The notes under the pieces were generated by a model. It had not been told where the DNA came from, ran no database searches, and worked only from the letters and a program-made list of their open reading frames with translations. Below, in pieces: positions 51,104 through 63,940 of a stretch of DNA of 64,000 nt (its first letter is position 1; each line of letters begins with the position of its first letter). Source of the DNA: Cymodocea nodosa (Eukaryota > Streptophyta > Magnoliopsida > Alismatales > Cymodoceaceae); contig CM072345.1 of NCBI GenBank assembly GCA_036874045.1, positions 11,022,501-11,086,500 of the forward strand, in the 5' to 3' direction. Made by a program: the position numbers and the translations under genes.

Positions 51104-54100
51104 ATGGGGAACTCGCTGGGATGCTCCGCGTCGGGGGAGAGGTTAATCTCGGCGGCGAGGGACGGTGATCTGGTGGAGGCGAAGATGCTGCTGGATTTCA
51201 ATCCATGCCTTGCCAAGTACTCCACCTTCGCTGCACTCAACTCTCCACTTCACTTCGCCGCTGCCAAGGGCCACAACGACGTACGTCTCGCATCTTATCT
51301 CTCCTTGTATGTTTCTTATGCAACTGTTCCTTCGTCTCCGTGTGAAACCTGAAGCTAGCTGCAACCTATTTCTCGTTTAGATCGTCGCTCTGTTGCTCGA
51401 GAATGGTGCAGATGTGAACTTGAGGAACTACTGTGGCCAGGTGACGTTCCTTATCTCGAGATCAGCTGTGTGTCGCAACATTCACCAACCATTGATCGGC
51501 TACTAATTTTTCCTCAAATTTTCTTGTTTATTTCATGGAATTGGTTTTGTTTCAGACGGCACTCATGCAAGCTTGTAGATATGGACACTGGGAGGTGGTG
51601 CAGACTCTTATTCTATTCAGAAGTAATGTATGCATCTGTTTCCTCATTTGTATGTTCTGTCAAAAAGATAATTTTCTTCACGTATCTTATCTGTATGGTG
51701 TTCTGCGTCATTCAATTGTTTTTCTTCAAGAAGGTTACCCGAACGGACTACCTAAATGGGAGAACGGCGTTACACTTTGCTGCTTCTGAAGGACACGTAA
51801 GGTGTGTAAGACTTGTGGTTGCAGACTTTGTATCCGGGGCTTCATTTTTTTCCAGTTCTCCTCCTGGAATTGGTAGCAGCGGTCATGGTGGCAGTTACTC
51901 CTCGGATCACCAATATAACCAAATGTATGTCCGTTCATTCATTTTTATACTTCTGTAGTTTTTTAAAACATGTAATGGGAATAAGTAGGTTGCCAACGTA
52001 GCAAGCTTAACAGGATCTAGCAGCAGTGTTAGAGACTAGGACAACCTCGGTACTAAACTGGAAGGAAAACAATGGTGTCCAATGAATTAAGAAAGAGGAT
52101 TCATTCAGAGTTGGCACTGTAGAGGAACTTCTCAGATTTTCCTTAGTATTGGCTCTGAAGAAATCCATGCATCCAGGAGTCATCACAAAATTACTAATTC
52201 AGTTTGGTTTCAGTTGAAATCTCATATATCACCACAACCTCACAAAACAATGGCCCTGTTTGGTAACACTTTTAGGGAATCTAACTTCTTGGAAATTTGA
52301 TTAAAGTTTTAACTTTCAAGGAGTCTTTGTAGTATATACATACATTTTAGAGAAAATCTTAAAAATCTACTCATACCAGAAATGACATGTGAACCAAAGG
52401 TCTCCAAATTTGGAAAATGAACTAGAAATGAGGACTGTTAAAAGCTTTGGTTTCTTCCAAAATTTAGAGCCTTGGAAGACTATCAAAGGAAGCAAGCACC
52501 TTTTGTGTTTCTCACTTGGTTTTGTATCTGACACCAGCTGTTATTAAGATATCAGTTCTTGACAATCTTTTTGTTCCTAATCCATTATATTAGTTCTTGA
52601 CAATCTAAATGTGTTATATTTGACTGGTACAGTGCCCTCAGCAAATTTGTGAACAAGTCAGCAGATGGTGGTTTGACTGCTCTCCATATGGCTGCACTGA
52701 ATAGACATTTTGAGTGTGTGGAGTTGTTACTTGATCTGAATGCAAATGTCTCAGCATTTACACTCCGTTATGGTTCAGCAATGGATCTGATAGGTAGATC
52801 TCTACAAAATCACTTTTTTTAATTTCAAACCTTTTTCAAATTTACAAACCTAATTTGATATTGTGTTTTTGTTTAGGTGCTGGGAGTACTCCTTTGCATT
52901 ATGCTGCATATGGAGGAAACTTGAAGTGTTGTCAGGCAAAAGCATCATGGCTATTAGAATATATTTATGCATTAAGTCCATTAGCCTATATATATTTATG
53001 TGTGTACATTGTATCCTTATTGATTAATGAAAAAAGGAAATACATCATTTTCCTAGTTAACATGGTATCAAGAGCAATGTTTCATTTGTTGCCATCATTG
53101 CTCTTTGTCGGACTCTTTATTCTACCCTAATCAGAGAACACTCAATGATCTCCTTCTTTCCTTGGTGGTCATCCTCTATTTTGCTTTTGTTCGATGGCCT
53201 CTATTGACCAACATCCTCTTGTGATGGAGCCCATGAAGGATGAATGGACTTTGAAGTTGATTGCAATTGGCATTAAGCTTAAGTCGATCAACTATCACCT
53301 ATGAGTAAGTATGTTCGAAAACTTCTTGACCATGCACATGAAGGAGAAACATATTCATGAAGACCCACTAGATCTCAAGGTTGTAGTGTACTCCATTTGG
53401 TATGCTTTTGATTGTGTTGTCGTCAAGTGGATCATTGTAAGCGTTGACAAGAGGATTGCATGTAGTATATTGCACGTTCGATCGATGGAACGCATCTGGG
53501 AGACCCTTTGTACAATGTACAACATTGAAAATAACATTGTACATGTTTGCAAAGCATACAAGCATCTATTTTACAACAAGCAAGGAGACCAATTGATCCA
53601 CGAATACTACAATGTCATCTAGTCATTACTTGACAAACTAGACATCTTCTAGCCACTTGTTGCTAACTTTTCAACACTTTGACGGTATTGCAAGGAGCTT
53701 GGAGTTGCAATTTTCCTTGTTGCCTTGAATACAACAATTATTGCTCAGATTCAGGGACAAATTTTAGGGGTCAACTTCATTCCTTCTTTGTAGACAACCC
53801 TAAAACAAGCACTTCATGTCACCTCTACATTCTCTCTTCCTTTGCTTGAATTGTCTACCCTTCTCTCCACTGCTAGCAATACTTAAGGAAAAGTCAGGTC
53901 ATCATCCAAAGGGTGAGGGAGAATGGCAAAAGATCATGACCCATCTGTGAGCACTGTAAATGATGTGGACATCCTTTTGATAAGTGTTGGGCTAAGTTTG
54001 GTCATCTAGCACAACCTTCTACACTTGCAGCCAAGACTGCTGAAATTCCTCCTGTTGTTGAAGGTTCATTTACATCATGTGCTGTTATAATTTTTCAAAA

Positions 54101-57100
54101 TGACTATGATGAGTATCTTCTCTTAAAAGCTACCTAGAATCCTACAATCAATGTTGCTCATGTCTATTTCTTTGGTATATTTTCTTCCATTTCTACCTCA
54201 AAAATTCTTGAATTACTGATTCTGATGCTTCACAACACATGTTTAGTGTTAAAAACCTTTTTACTTGCCTTTCTAAACTATCCAATTTTTGATTAATTGC
54301 TCTAGCAGATAGTTAAAATTGTACAGTTTATCTTACAATTACTCAACTTGATATTGCTTATACTGTAGGAGTTTTAAGTCAATTTATATAGGAATCCAGA
54401 CAGGTGCACTGAGATGGAGCAGGGGTCCTGTCTTATATTAAAGGAAGTTCAGAAAAGAGCTTATTTACTCCAAACATAGCCATCTACTTGTTAAAGCATA
54501 TTTTGATTCAAGATGTGGTGGTGACACCAACCAAAAATCTACTTCTGATTATGTTGGCAGAAACCTGGTAACTTAGAAAAGTAACAAGCAAAATCTTGTC
54601 TTTAAATCTAGTGCTAAAATATAATGTCGAACTATGTCTTAGACTATTAATGAAATAGTATGACTCAAATACTTGTTGATCGAGTTGAGAGTACAAGTTC
54701 ATTAACTTATGCATATGCATTGCAATAATCAAGTTGTAATTTATGTATATAATCTTACCTTCTATCAATGCACCAAGCATGTAAAGATTGATTATTATTA
54801 TGTTTGTGATCTTGTTGTGGGTGGAGTTATTTCTACTTTTTATATCAGATCTTTTGAGTAGACAGTTGATATCTTTACCAAAGCCTTAAGAGTTAGTTTG
54901 CTTAATAAATTATGAAACAAGCTAGATTTGTTAGATGTACATGCTTCAGCTTGAGGGAGAGTATTAGGATATATTTATGTTTTGAGCTCAATAGGCCTAT
55001 TAGCCTATGTATATATATATGTACATTGTATCCTTATTGATTAACAAAAAAGGGTATCACGCCATTTTCCTGCTTTACAATGGCCATTGACAGTGTGTTG
55101 TTCATTGTTAAGAAGACTGCACCCACATATTTTCTTATTGAATGATTTATTAACTTCTATTTGCAGATCCTCCTTGCAAAAGGTGCTAGTAGGCGAACAT
55201 TGAATTGCAATGGGTAACCTTCCAATTTTACCAATGTTCTTGTGATGTTATGGCTCTTGCATCTCTGGAAAAAGTAGCTATTTAAGCTAACAACAATAGA
55301 TATTGAAAATTTCCTTTCACCCCGTGACTTTTTAGGTGGCTTCCAATGGATGTTGCTAGGATATGGGGTCGTCATTGGCTAGAGCCACTATTGTCACCCA
55401 TTTCCAACTTGACGTTACCACCATTCCTGCAATCAAATCACTTATCACTACCTCTAACAAGCATACTTAACATAGCAAGGTAATTTATAAGCATGGTGTG
55501 CTTCCTTTAAATTGTAGACATTTTATCATGTATTATCTTAGTTATATCCTTTCTATTAGTCCATGGTCAATGCTCTTGTTGTTTTGTATGCAAGTATTTT
55601 GTTCTGTTTTATAGATTTGGTGTCATATGAGTATGCTTTTCTATTTTAAGAATTTTTTAGTCATTGACTTACGGTTGTTAAGGCATTAATGTGACCAAGC
55701 AACAGAGGATGCCTAGTTCGCTTGGGCACCTAGGCACTCCTATTTATTTAACTTTTTGACATATATATATTATATACACATTATTATATATATTATATTT
55801 TTGGAGTTTTATGTCTAGAATATCTATGTATATATACAGAATATATTTTCATGAATTACTCATATTTATATGTCAAAAAATACATATATATACACATCCA
55901 AAAATAACACATTTAGTTAAAAGATTGCTAGGTTTTTTTGGTAGTTTTAAGGTTTAAAACCCTGTTGATCTTTTAAATTGGTGCCACATAGATGGATCTT
56001 TACCAAGATTCATCTATCTACACCTAACCTAGCCTTGAAAATCCACTTAGGCACTTAGGTGGCACCCTCCTCAACAAGCCAGCACTGAATTTTCATCCTT
56101 GATATGCTAGGTGATCCTTGACAAAATGGTAAGGTTAGTACATTTTGTCTTGGATAATTTCTCTACTGGTAGAGATGAGTATATAAGGTTTCAGTGTCAG
56201 GTGAGGTATGGATAACGTAATACCTTACCCTTGTCTTTATTCATTAACCAATACATTTACCCATACCCTTTGATCATCCACTAAAAATAATTTGTCAATA
56301 TCTATTTCTTAACCATGAAATTAAAGTGGTTACAAAGTGTAATGGGTAATAAAGTGGTAGAATTTTTCATAAGAATAATGACTGATATCACTTAAAATTT
56401 GCAACTTTTTATAAATAATAACTAACAAGATATTAAAATAAGTAAAAAATTAATCCATATGTTTAATAAAAACATTTAATAATTATTACAAGTTTGGATT
56501 CTTAAGCATAAAGTTTTTATGAAAACCATTGGGTGGAATGGGACTTGTGCCTTGGAACGTGCAATTGTAATTTAGAACCATTAATATAAGCTTGGGTTAT
56601 AAATTTAGTATGATACTAGTCATTACAGTAAAAATCTTAAAAATATGTAAATGGGTAAATTTTTCTTACTCATGATCCTCTTAAATAAGACAAATAATGC
56701 TTTGTGTTGGGGTAGGTGAATAACATCGGCATGACTGTAAGGCTACATATGACAATATCATCTTGAGATTTTATATTGATGGAAGCCATGTACTCTAGGT
56801 TTGTGCTTTGATTTATTTCAGAATGTGATGATAATACACAAGAAAGGCCTGTATGATTCCTGGGCAATGGTCTACTGCGCATATAATTTTTGTGCAATCC
56901 TTCTCATCTTTATGGATGCTGAAGAAGATTTATACACAGTTCTCTTCTTGAATTTTTTTCTATCTTCAATATCATGGATCACGAAGTCTCCTAATCTTAT
57001 GTTATGAATCCCATTTGTGTACCAAACTTGCCAATTAACTATCCATTTCTTTATCATTCAATTTAGTTTGATAACATGGTATATGATGATTGTGGTTAAT

Positions 57101-58976
57101 CTAATAAAAAGAAGTACAGCAATTAGGTAAACTAAAGAAGGCATACAATTTAATTAATGATTGATAAGAAAATATCTTTGGTTCCTATATTCACACAATA
57201 GCAAATGAAAATTACTCAATAATATTTTATCCCACTACCTTGATTTTCTACCTACTTTCAGCGTCATGAATTATATTCTGGCCACTGTAGTAGATGTCTT
57301 TGCATTGTACTGTGAGTTATATGATGTCCTAATATATGATGTATCACTTATTTATCTTAGTGGAATCAATCCAAATATTTTGTAAATTTTCTTTGGTGTC
57401 AAAATTCAAGATGTCATTATAAGAGCTGGCATTCAACCTGGCTTTATCAGAACAATTGATTTGAACTTTTTTGAGTTTGATTATTTGAAAATGTGGTCAA
57501 AAGTATATTGTTCATCTTTTGATTCATAGGTTCTGTATCCTTATATTTTTTTCTGTAAATTCTATCTTAGAGAAAGTCAATTGAAGCTACGTACACCCTG
57601 CCATGTTGTGGAAAGTAACTTTTTTCTTTGAATTTGTATGCAGAGAGTATGGATTACAGTCCTCAACGGTCCCTTCAGATGATAATGACTTCTGTGTTGT
57701 TTGTCTTGAAAGATCCTGTACTGTAGCCGCAGAAGGTGTGATCTCCCATTCACGCTCTTTGAATGTTTTTGCATTCTTCCTATCTTTCACGCCAATTCAT
57801 GTTGATAGTCATCCATGTTTGATGATATTTAAAGCTACTAGGGAACAAACACTTTAGAGAGCAAGCCTTGGCCTAATGGTAAGATTCCTCTATTATACCC
57901 TGGCTGTCATGTATTTGTATAACAAGGAAGTGGTATTGGTATATTGATAATGGTCAGGAACGTTCATCGATCCCAACTCAGTTCACTGTAGCAGATACAG
58001 TGGATTGAGTCAAGACTGATGAATGTTCCTAACCATTTTCAATAATTTCTCTCTAAGAGAAATCTTTCCAGTTTCCACAGAGGTAAGGTAGCACACGGTT
58101 GGATGCTTAGATCCTCTTAATACCCCATGTTGGTGTGAAAGTTGGCCATTGGGTTTACTCCTTTTAGGAAATAAATGTTCTCAAGATATCGATGTAAAAA
58201 ATTCCACATATAGGCAAAGTAGCTGGAGTACTTGAGCCGCTCATGATCTTCTTGGTTCGCAATAAGTTTGCCAGGAAAAATTGCAAAGTTACAATGCAGA
58301 AGGAAATACAATTTCCTGGGTAAATGTTTGGTTTTCACATTAATTTTAGAATTTAGCATTTTTGGTTTTTATCAAGGATTACCTTGTTACTGCTCATATC
58401 AACCACAATGATAAATACCCTTCAAGTATGCCACCACTATCCTTTTCTTCAAGAAAAAAAATTTATTATAGCATGAAAAATTTACTATTAAGTTGTTAAA
58501 CTGTCAGTATACTAGTACTTAGTTTGATGTTTAGAAGTGTTATTCTAAATGTTAATTTGCTACGTCTTTCTTCATTTTCAGTTTGTGGTCATGAACTATG
58601 CACGAAATGTGCACTCTGTCTTTGCTCAAGCTCAACTAGTATTCCGACAACTGACGTAACGGTTAGGCCTGGATTGATTCCATGCCCCCTCTGCAGGCAA
58701 GGAATAGTTTCTTTTGTCAAGTTGCCCTGCACCCCAACGAAGGAGATCAAACTCAAATTAGCTCCTAGCCTTTGCAATCCATGCGTTCTTAGTTCTCGTG
58801 ATACAGATCCACCAACAGCACCATCTTGTGGTTTTGATATTAACGAAAACCATACCACATCAGATTCTTCATTCACCTGTGATGATGATCCCTGCGGTTC
58901 TCTTGAACCTGAAGGAGAAACACCTGCTTCATCCCTCATATCCCCTCAAATGGCATTGATGGAGCACGACAGATAA
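51104..58976 (+). CDS. Ankyrin-repeat RING E3 ubiquitin ligase (XBAT/XBOS type)
   Basis: Ten exons (51104-51280, 51381-51440, 51556-51627, 51734-51924, 52633-52793, 52877-52935, 55167-55213, 55336-55479, 57644-57735, 58582-58976) give 465 residues. The N-terminus [14 protein letters not shown] matches XBAT31-33 and XBOS proteins and looks myristoylated (Gly2) with a palmitoylatable Cys7. Ankyrin repeats span about 10-260 ([72 protein letters not shown]). The C3HC4 RING has C321, C324, C336, H338, C341, C344, C369 and C372. Family members ubiquitinate ACC synthases and other targets in ethylene and root development. Intron 6 begins CAG|GC, a GC-AG intron, and carries a copia insertion. The protein is somewhat shorter than the ~500-residue relatives. 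Confidence 0.93.
52952..55079 (+). mobile_element. Internally deleted Ty1/copia element with LTRs and target duplication
   Basis: The left LTR (52952-53062, starting TATTAGAATATATTTATG) and right LTR (54962-55079, starting TATTAGGATATATTTATG) are similar throughout and both end in ACA. TGGTATCAAGAGCAATG, a tRNA-Met-type primer site, follows the left LTR; a GAGGGAGAG tract precedes the right one. The perfect duplication ATGGC flanks it at 52947-52951 and 55080-55084. Inside are a gag relic (start near 53192, [11 protein letters not shown] region near 53315, a [13 protein letters not shown] zinc knuckle with a stop at about 53950) and a decayed RNase H end ([13 protein letters not shown] near 54730-54890). 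Integrase and reverse transcriptase are essentially gone. It occupies intron 6 of the XBAT-like gene. Confidence 0.93.
55480..57643 (+). other. Intron 8 of the XBAT-like gene (2.2 kb)
   Basis: AT-rich. Near 55750-55910 partly inverted TTTTTGACATATA-type words suggest an old foldback, but no clean borders are visible. No coding relic is recognised. Confidence 0.6.
57853..57920 (+). mobile_element. tRNA-derived SINE head (fragment)
   Basis: AGCCTTGGCCTAATGGTAAG followed by a CCTCTATT...CCTGGCTGTCATG stretch resembles the pol III A-box head of plant Au-like SINEs (CCTTGG..TAA.TGGTAAAG...CCTGGAGGTCA). The B box and body are not preserved. Confidence 0.5.
57940..58046. repeat. ~50-bp-stem hairpin in XBAT-like intron 9
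   Basis: The left arm (57940-57990) and right arm (57996-58046) are inverted copies separated by 5 bases. Over the central 42 positions about 33 match. Shared words include AATGGT, AGGAAC, TTCATC, ACTCA and CACTGTA. It could be a foldback MITE relic or a small-RNA-type hairpin. Confidence 0.8.
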
Positions 58977-60483
58977 AAGAACAGAGCGGCCACTGCTCAA
59001 ATATGTTGTGGTAAAGACGAAGCTGTCACTGAGAGAAGCAGTGCAATTCTGAGATTATGTTTGAAAGATTATTCTTTTGTGTATAGTTTATACTAGTGAC
59101 CGTGAGATTTGCTCGATTTAATTCCTTGGGGCTGTAGTACGAGTTTGTATTGGGCTTGTCAAGGGAGCAGTTAAATCGACGTTTGTGTAATATAATTGTT
59201 TACTGGAATGTAAATAACCCCTATTGCTATAAATTTATTGTTGTCAACAGTATCTTCCACTGGTTATATCCCAATTTTCCATGTTGATATTATTTGAAAT
59301 GACTGATATAATTATTAGTACCTTTAAATATATTTATTTCAATTAGTATTGGAGAGTATAATGCAGTATAATTTATAAAAAGTCAAATAATTTAAGATAA
59401 GTGAATTAAAAAACAACGACAAATCGAAGACTACTATTCTTCTAGCGTGCTTTGCAATCTACTCAATAAGGATTTGCATAATTATAGAAAAACAAAGTAT
59501 TGGTGATGTAAATTAAGAGTGAAAAATGAATCTTAATGATATAGAGATAAAAAATAAAAGGTATACTATATATTAAGCGGAAAGAAAAGATGTCATTCGG
59601 TCCAAAAATTTCACCTATACCTATTTAAAATTAACACGAAATTATTTATGATTATAGAAGTAAAAATGAGAACATGGGAAAGGTAAAAAGTTGAGAAGGG
59701 AAAAGAAAAAAACGGAAGAGAGATGAAGAGCAAACAGCTGTATTTTGTCTATTAAACTTAATTCACTATCACAAGTTATCTAATAATTCTACAATCATAC
59801 GTCTCATCAAAGGGAAGGGGAGAGAGGAGAGACGAGTTGGATTTTAAAATAAAATCCGATTTGCTGAAGTTTATTTTATTTTATTTGCTAATTCCGATTT
59901 GCTGAAGGTCGACCACAGAACAGACAGGAGAGAAGATTCTTCTAGCGATCTGTGCTCTTCAACACATCAGGAGAGAAGATTCTTCTCGCGATCTGCGCTC
60001 TTCCACTCATCAGTGCTCTCCTCGACGATCGGTGCTATGCTCGACGGCGGGGGCTCTCCATGGAAAATCACGAGCTTCTTCACGAAGGAGTGCTGGGTAC
60101 GTGGGCGGAAACCTGACGACGGCCCTATCTTATAAAACCTTAAATTGGATGGAATATTCAGGCAACGACCGTGATTATTATCGTTCGGAAACTTACGAAT
60201 ACCGCATATCAGCTTCTTTTTTTCTTTATTCACAGGTCTCCAACGAATTCCATAACGCACTTCTGAAAATGCCTTATATTCGGGTCGGATCTTGCATCCT
60301 TCGTGCTTTTAAGAAACGGGTCAACCAGTTTACTGGCCCGACTTTTCGCCCATTTCCCTCTCCCTCGTCCATTTTCCCTCCATATTTCCGTGCCCGCTTC
60401 CTGGTCTTGTTCTTCAATCTTCGAGTGTCATCCACGCCCTGGAAATTAGAATCTCCGTTTCTCGTGATCCAGAGAAGAACTAC
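58977..60483. other. XBAT-like 3' flank and RFC2-like promoter
   Basis: 58977 to about 59260 is probably 3' UTR; 59270-59880 is AT-rich. From 59890 the DNA becomes GC-richer and contains tandem repeats; the leader of the RFC gene probably begins after about 60300. No other gene is supported. Confidence 0.5.
59927..60012. repeat. 43-bp tandem repeat upstream of the RFC gene
   Basis: The unit starting GGAGAGAAGATTCTTCT occurs at 59927 and 59970 with only a few differences. An 18-base word (AATTCCGATTTGCTGAAG type) is also duplicated at about 59851 and 59890. Confidence 0.85.
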
Positions 60484-63400
60484 ATGGCTGACACGTCCAA
60501 TCCACCACCATTTTCGGCTCCTCCGCCATCCTCGAGTGGCGGCGCTAGCTTCGATATCCCGTGGGTTGAGAAGTTCCGCCCCACTAAAGTAGTCGATGTA
60601 GTTGGCAACAGCGACGCTGTTTCCAGGCTCCAAGTCATTGCTCGCGACGGAAACATGCCTAATATCATTCTATCTGTAAGCACAAAACTACCAATACTAC
60701 CGCATTTTCAATGATAACCCTAGAATACCTTCCTTGTCTGTGTATTTTGAGTGTCTTGCGCCATATACATCTTGCGATAGCTATTGCGGAGACTTAGGTT
60801 TCTGTTATGTAGATTATGATTTTTTCCCTCTCGGTTAGGGTCCTCCTGGGACTGGGAAGACAACGAGCATACTTGCACTTGCGCATGAGCTTCTTGGTCC
60901 AAGTTACAAGGATGCCGTACTTGAGCTAAATGCATCCGATGATAGGTATGTTGGAGTAGCTGTGATTTCTTCCTTGTATGACAATTCTTTTGGTGCCGAG
61001 ATGTCGTAACCTTCTGCTATTGTTAATTAGAGGCATCGATGTCGTGAGGAACAAAATTAAGATGTTTTCACAGAAGAAAGTGACGCTACCACCCGGCAGG
61101 CATAAGATTGTCATCTTAGATGAAGCTGACAGGTACATTTTTGGTCGTTGTATAGTTGATCCACAAGATCCATCCCATACTTTCTATAAATTATAATTTT
61201 CTGCTAATTTATGTGATATGTGACATTTTCACGTGACCTCAACCAGCATGACAACAGGAGCACAACAGGCTTTGAGACGAACTATGGAGATATACTCTAA
61301 CACCACGCGGTTTGCCTTAGCATGCAACACGTCATCTAAGATTATTGAACCCATCCAGAGTCGATGTGCTCTTGTTCGTTTCTCAAGGTTGTCAGATCAA
61401 GAGATTCTTGGCCGCCTTATGAAAGTTGTTGAAGCAGAAAAGGTATTTTCCATGCTAGTTTTGGTGGTACTAGATATGTCTCTGACTCACGTATGCATAG
61501 TGTTGCCAGGAATTGATGAAACATGAATGCATTATTCGATCTTCTGATGCATTTGGCAATTTGGCTTTGTGGTTGAAATGAATGTAGTCTTCTGAATGAA
61601 GTTAAAACATAAAAATGGAAATTAATGATCTGAAACCTGCTGAAGTGAATTGGATATCCTGTTTCATCCAGGCATATACAATGATAATACATGAATTGGA
61701 TACATAGTCACATTTGACACTGAGTCATGCTGTGATACATAATAGTGGTAGACTATTGTATTATTTGCAGTAGTGCGTCTTGGTGGAAGTTTATGTAGTT
61801 TTGGCCAACCTATGTTCCTGTCTACGGAAATTATATGCATTGATTGCGTAGACAAACAAGTGGTAGGCGGTAGCATCTACAACAAAATTCTCAAAAGCAA
61901 TTGTCCTTTCTTGTCACATCAGATTTTGCATCAATATTTCAGCAATTCGTTCTTATTTAGGCGTAAACGTGCCGGCCCATCAAGCTTGGGTGCCAAGGCA
62001 TAGGCTAGATACCAAATATAATTTTAAATAAAGTATTTTCATTATTAACGTTATATGATATTAAATGCAATTATGGTTAGTTGTTCTCATCTCAAGTAAA
62101 CCCTAAATGAGATTGAAATATATATAAAATAGCAATATATAACAATAAAGAATGATATTAGCATCATAACATTTATCAAATAAAGCTACACACATGGGCA
62201 CCTAATCATATTAAAAATGCAAATTTTGAACTTTTAAAATTTTCGCACTTAAGGATAGATCATTCTTAGGTCCAATACCATTTCTGAAAAGTATCTGATT
62301 AAAGCAACATAAGGTAAGGCAGTAAACAGCTAGTCACTTATTGTGCTTAGAAGAATTGTGTCATGTCATTTCATGTGCTTATCTTGTTTGCTAATCCTGT
62401 CGTGTTTTTTATTTTTAATCATATTCATGTATAGTTTAGTTAGTGAAATTATGATTGATTATTGACAACACTATAAACTTAAAATTTTAGTATTTTGCAG
62501 TTGTGTTGTTATTTCCTACTATGATAAACTAACGCAGTTTCTGCATTTAATTTCTGATTTTATTAATTCTAATTTTTGCTTAACAGTATAGTTTCTGTAT
62601 GTGAAGATATATGTTGCGATCATCCCTATCTGTTGGGCATGTAGCATCTATCTTGTTACTTTTATCGCATCCACAAGATATTCCAAAGATGGCTTTTATC
62701 TCATCATTCAAAAAATCCTTTTTTAAGCAGCCAGTATAGATAGGAAGAAAAAACAACTGTGGGTAAGGGTGGCAGCAAGTTGGATTTCAGTAAAGTCCAC
62801 CTCAACCCAAACCCAGACCCAACATTGTTTTTAAGTTTGGGTTCGGGTCTAGATCCACAACTCTAAATGAAGACCTAGACTCAACCCAGACTTGTCAAAA
62901 TAAGGGGTCCAGGTTTGGGTCTGTATCCTCCATACAAATATTACTTGTCACCATAAGACTAATATAATTATAAATAAATATGAATAAGAAATACATTAGC
63001 TTAATTCTAAATCTGATAATTTATATGCTAAAAATATTAATCGATTTTGGTTTCCTTATTTAAGACATTAATACGGCACCAATTGTCATTGAAAATAAAT
63101 ATTTGTTTCTTATTCTAACACACACACTATAATAATTTTTGCATCTGCAGTCTATTGATCTGGGTCTTCCATGAAAAGTACGGGTCTGATGAGTCTGGGT
63201 TTATGGGTCTCAGGTTGGAATTTTAAGGTCCCAGACCCATTGCTGGCCCTGACTGTGGAATGCCTTTTTGCTGTTCGGTGACAGGACCCTTTTCTACTGA
63301 TAACCAATAAACATCCAGTAATTCCAGTTGTGTTGCTTGACTGTCTTGAAGAAAATTTTTCTACATTTCATGTTATACACCATGACATGCTACATGCCTT

Positions 63401-63940
63401 TATGAGTACCAGTCCATTCTTACATTAGAGTTGCTATTCTTACAACATGATTGTTTACTCATGCGTTCATCATGTTTCCTCATTTTGAGTACCTTTTGTG
63501 AATTTTGGATTTTTTTCTATTAGGTTCCTTACATCCCAGAAGGTCTTGAAGCCATAATATTCACGGCTGATGGTGATATGAGGCAAGCCTTGAATAACTT
63601 GCAAGCCACTTGCAGTGGGTTTCACTTTGTCAATCAGGAGAATGTATTCAAGGTCCGTATGTAAAGGAAACTGTTGATTTCTGTGTTGCATTTGATATCG
63701 TTTAAAAGTTCATCTCATTGTTATTCATTTCTTATATTTCCTTAGGTCTGTGATCAGCCTCACCCATTGCATGTCAAGAGTATGGTGCGCAATGTGCTGG
63801 AGGGCAAATTTGATGAAGCCTGCTCTGGCTTAAAGCAACTCTATGATCTGGGATATTCTCCTACTGATGTTATTACCACCCTATATCGTATCATTAAAAA
63901 TTATGATATGCCTGAGTATCTGAAACTTGAATTCTTGAAG
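60484..63940 (+). CDS. RFC2: Replication factor C small subunit, RFC2-like (3' end beyond window)
   Basis: Six exons are visible (60484-60675, 60839-60945, 61031-61132, 61247-61442, 63524-63652, 63746-63940), giving about 307 residues; the last in-window exon ends with a donor (AAG|gtacg), so one or more C-terminal exons lie to the right. The ATG at 60484 starts [13 protein letters not shown]+ landmarks: [10 protein letters not shown] (RFC box II), [10 protein letters not shown] (Walker A), [18 protein letters not shown] (Walker B), [11 protein letters not shown] with the SRC arginine finger, and [20 protein letters not shown] (sensor 2 region). The protein is a subunit of the nuclear clamp loader that places PCNA on primed DNA. 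It closely resembles plant RFC2 (human p40 counterpart; named RFC4 in some rice work). Intron 4 (61443-63523) contains a MITE. Confidence 0.95.
62764..63251. mobile_element. hAT-like MITE in RFC2 intron 4
   Basis: A 488-bp non-coding element. Its left end TAAGGGTGGCAGCAAGTTGG pairs imperfectly with its right end, which read inverted is CAGGGCCAGCAATGGGTC. An 8-bp duplication flanks it: ACTGTGGG (62756-62763) and ACTGTGGA (63252-63259), 7 of 8 matching, the target size of hAT transposons. The interior repeats GGGTCTGGGTT-like words in both orientations. Confidence 0.8.

Noticed and set aside
52255-52330. CCCTGTTTGGTAACAC motif considered as a MITE terminus
   Set aside because: No inverted partner or target duplication was found in the following several hundred bases.
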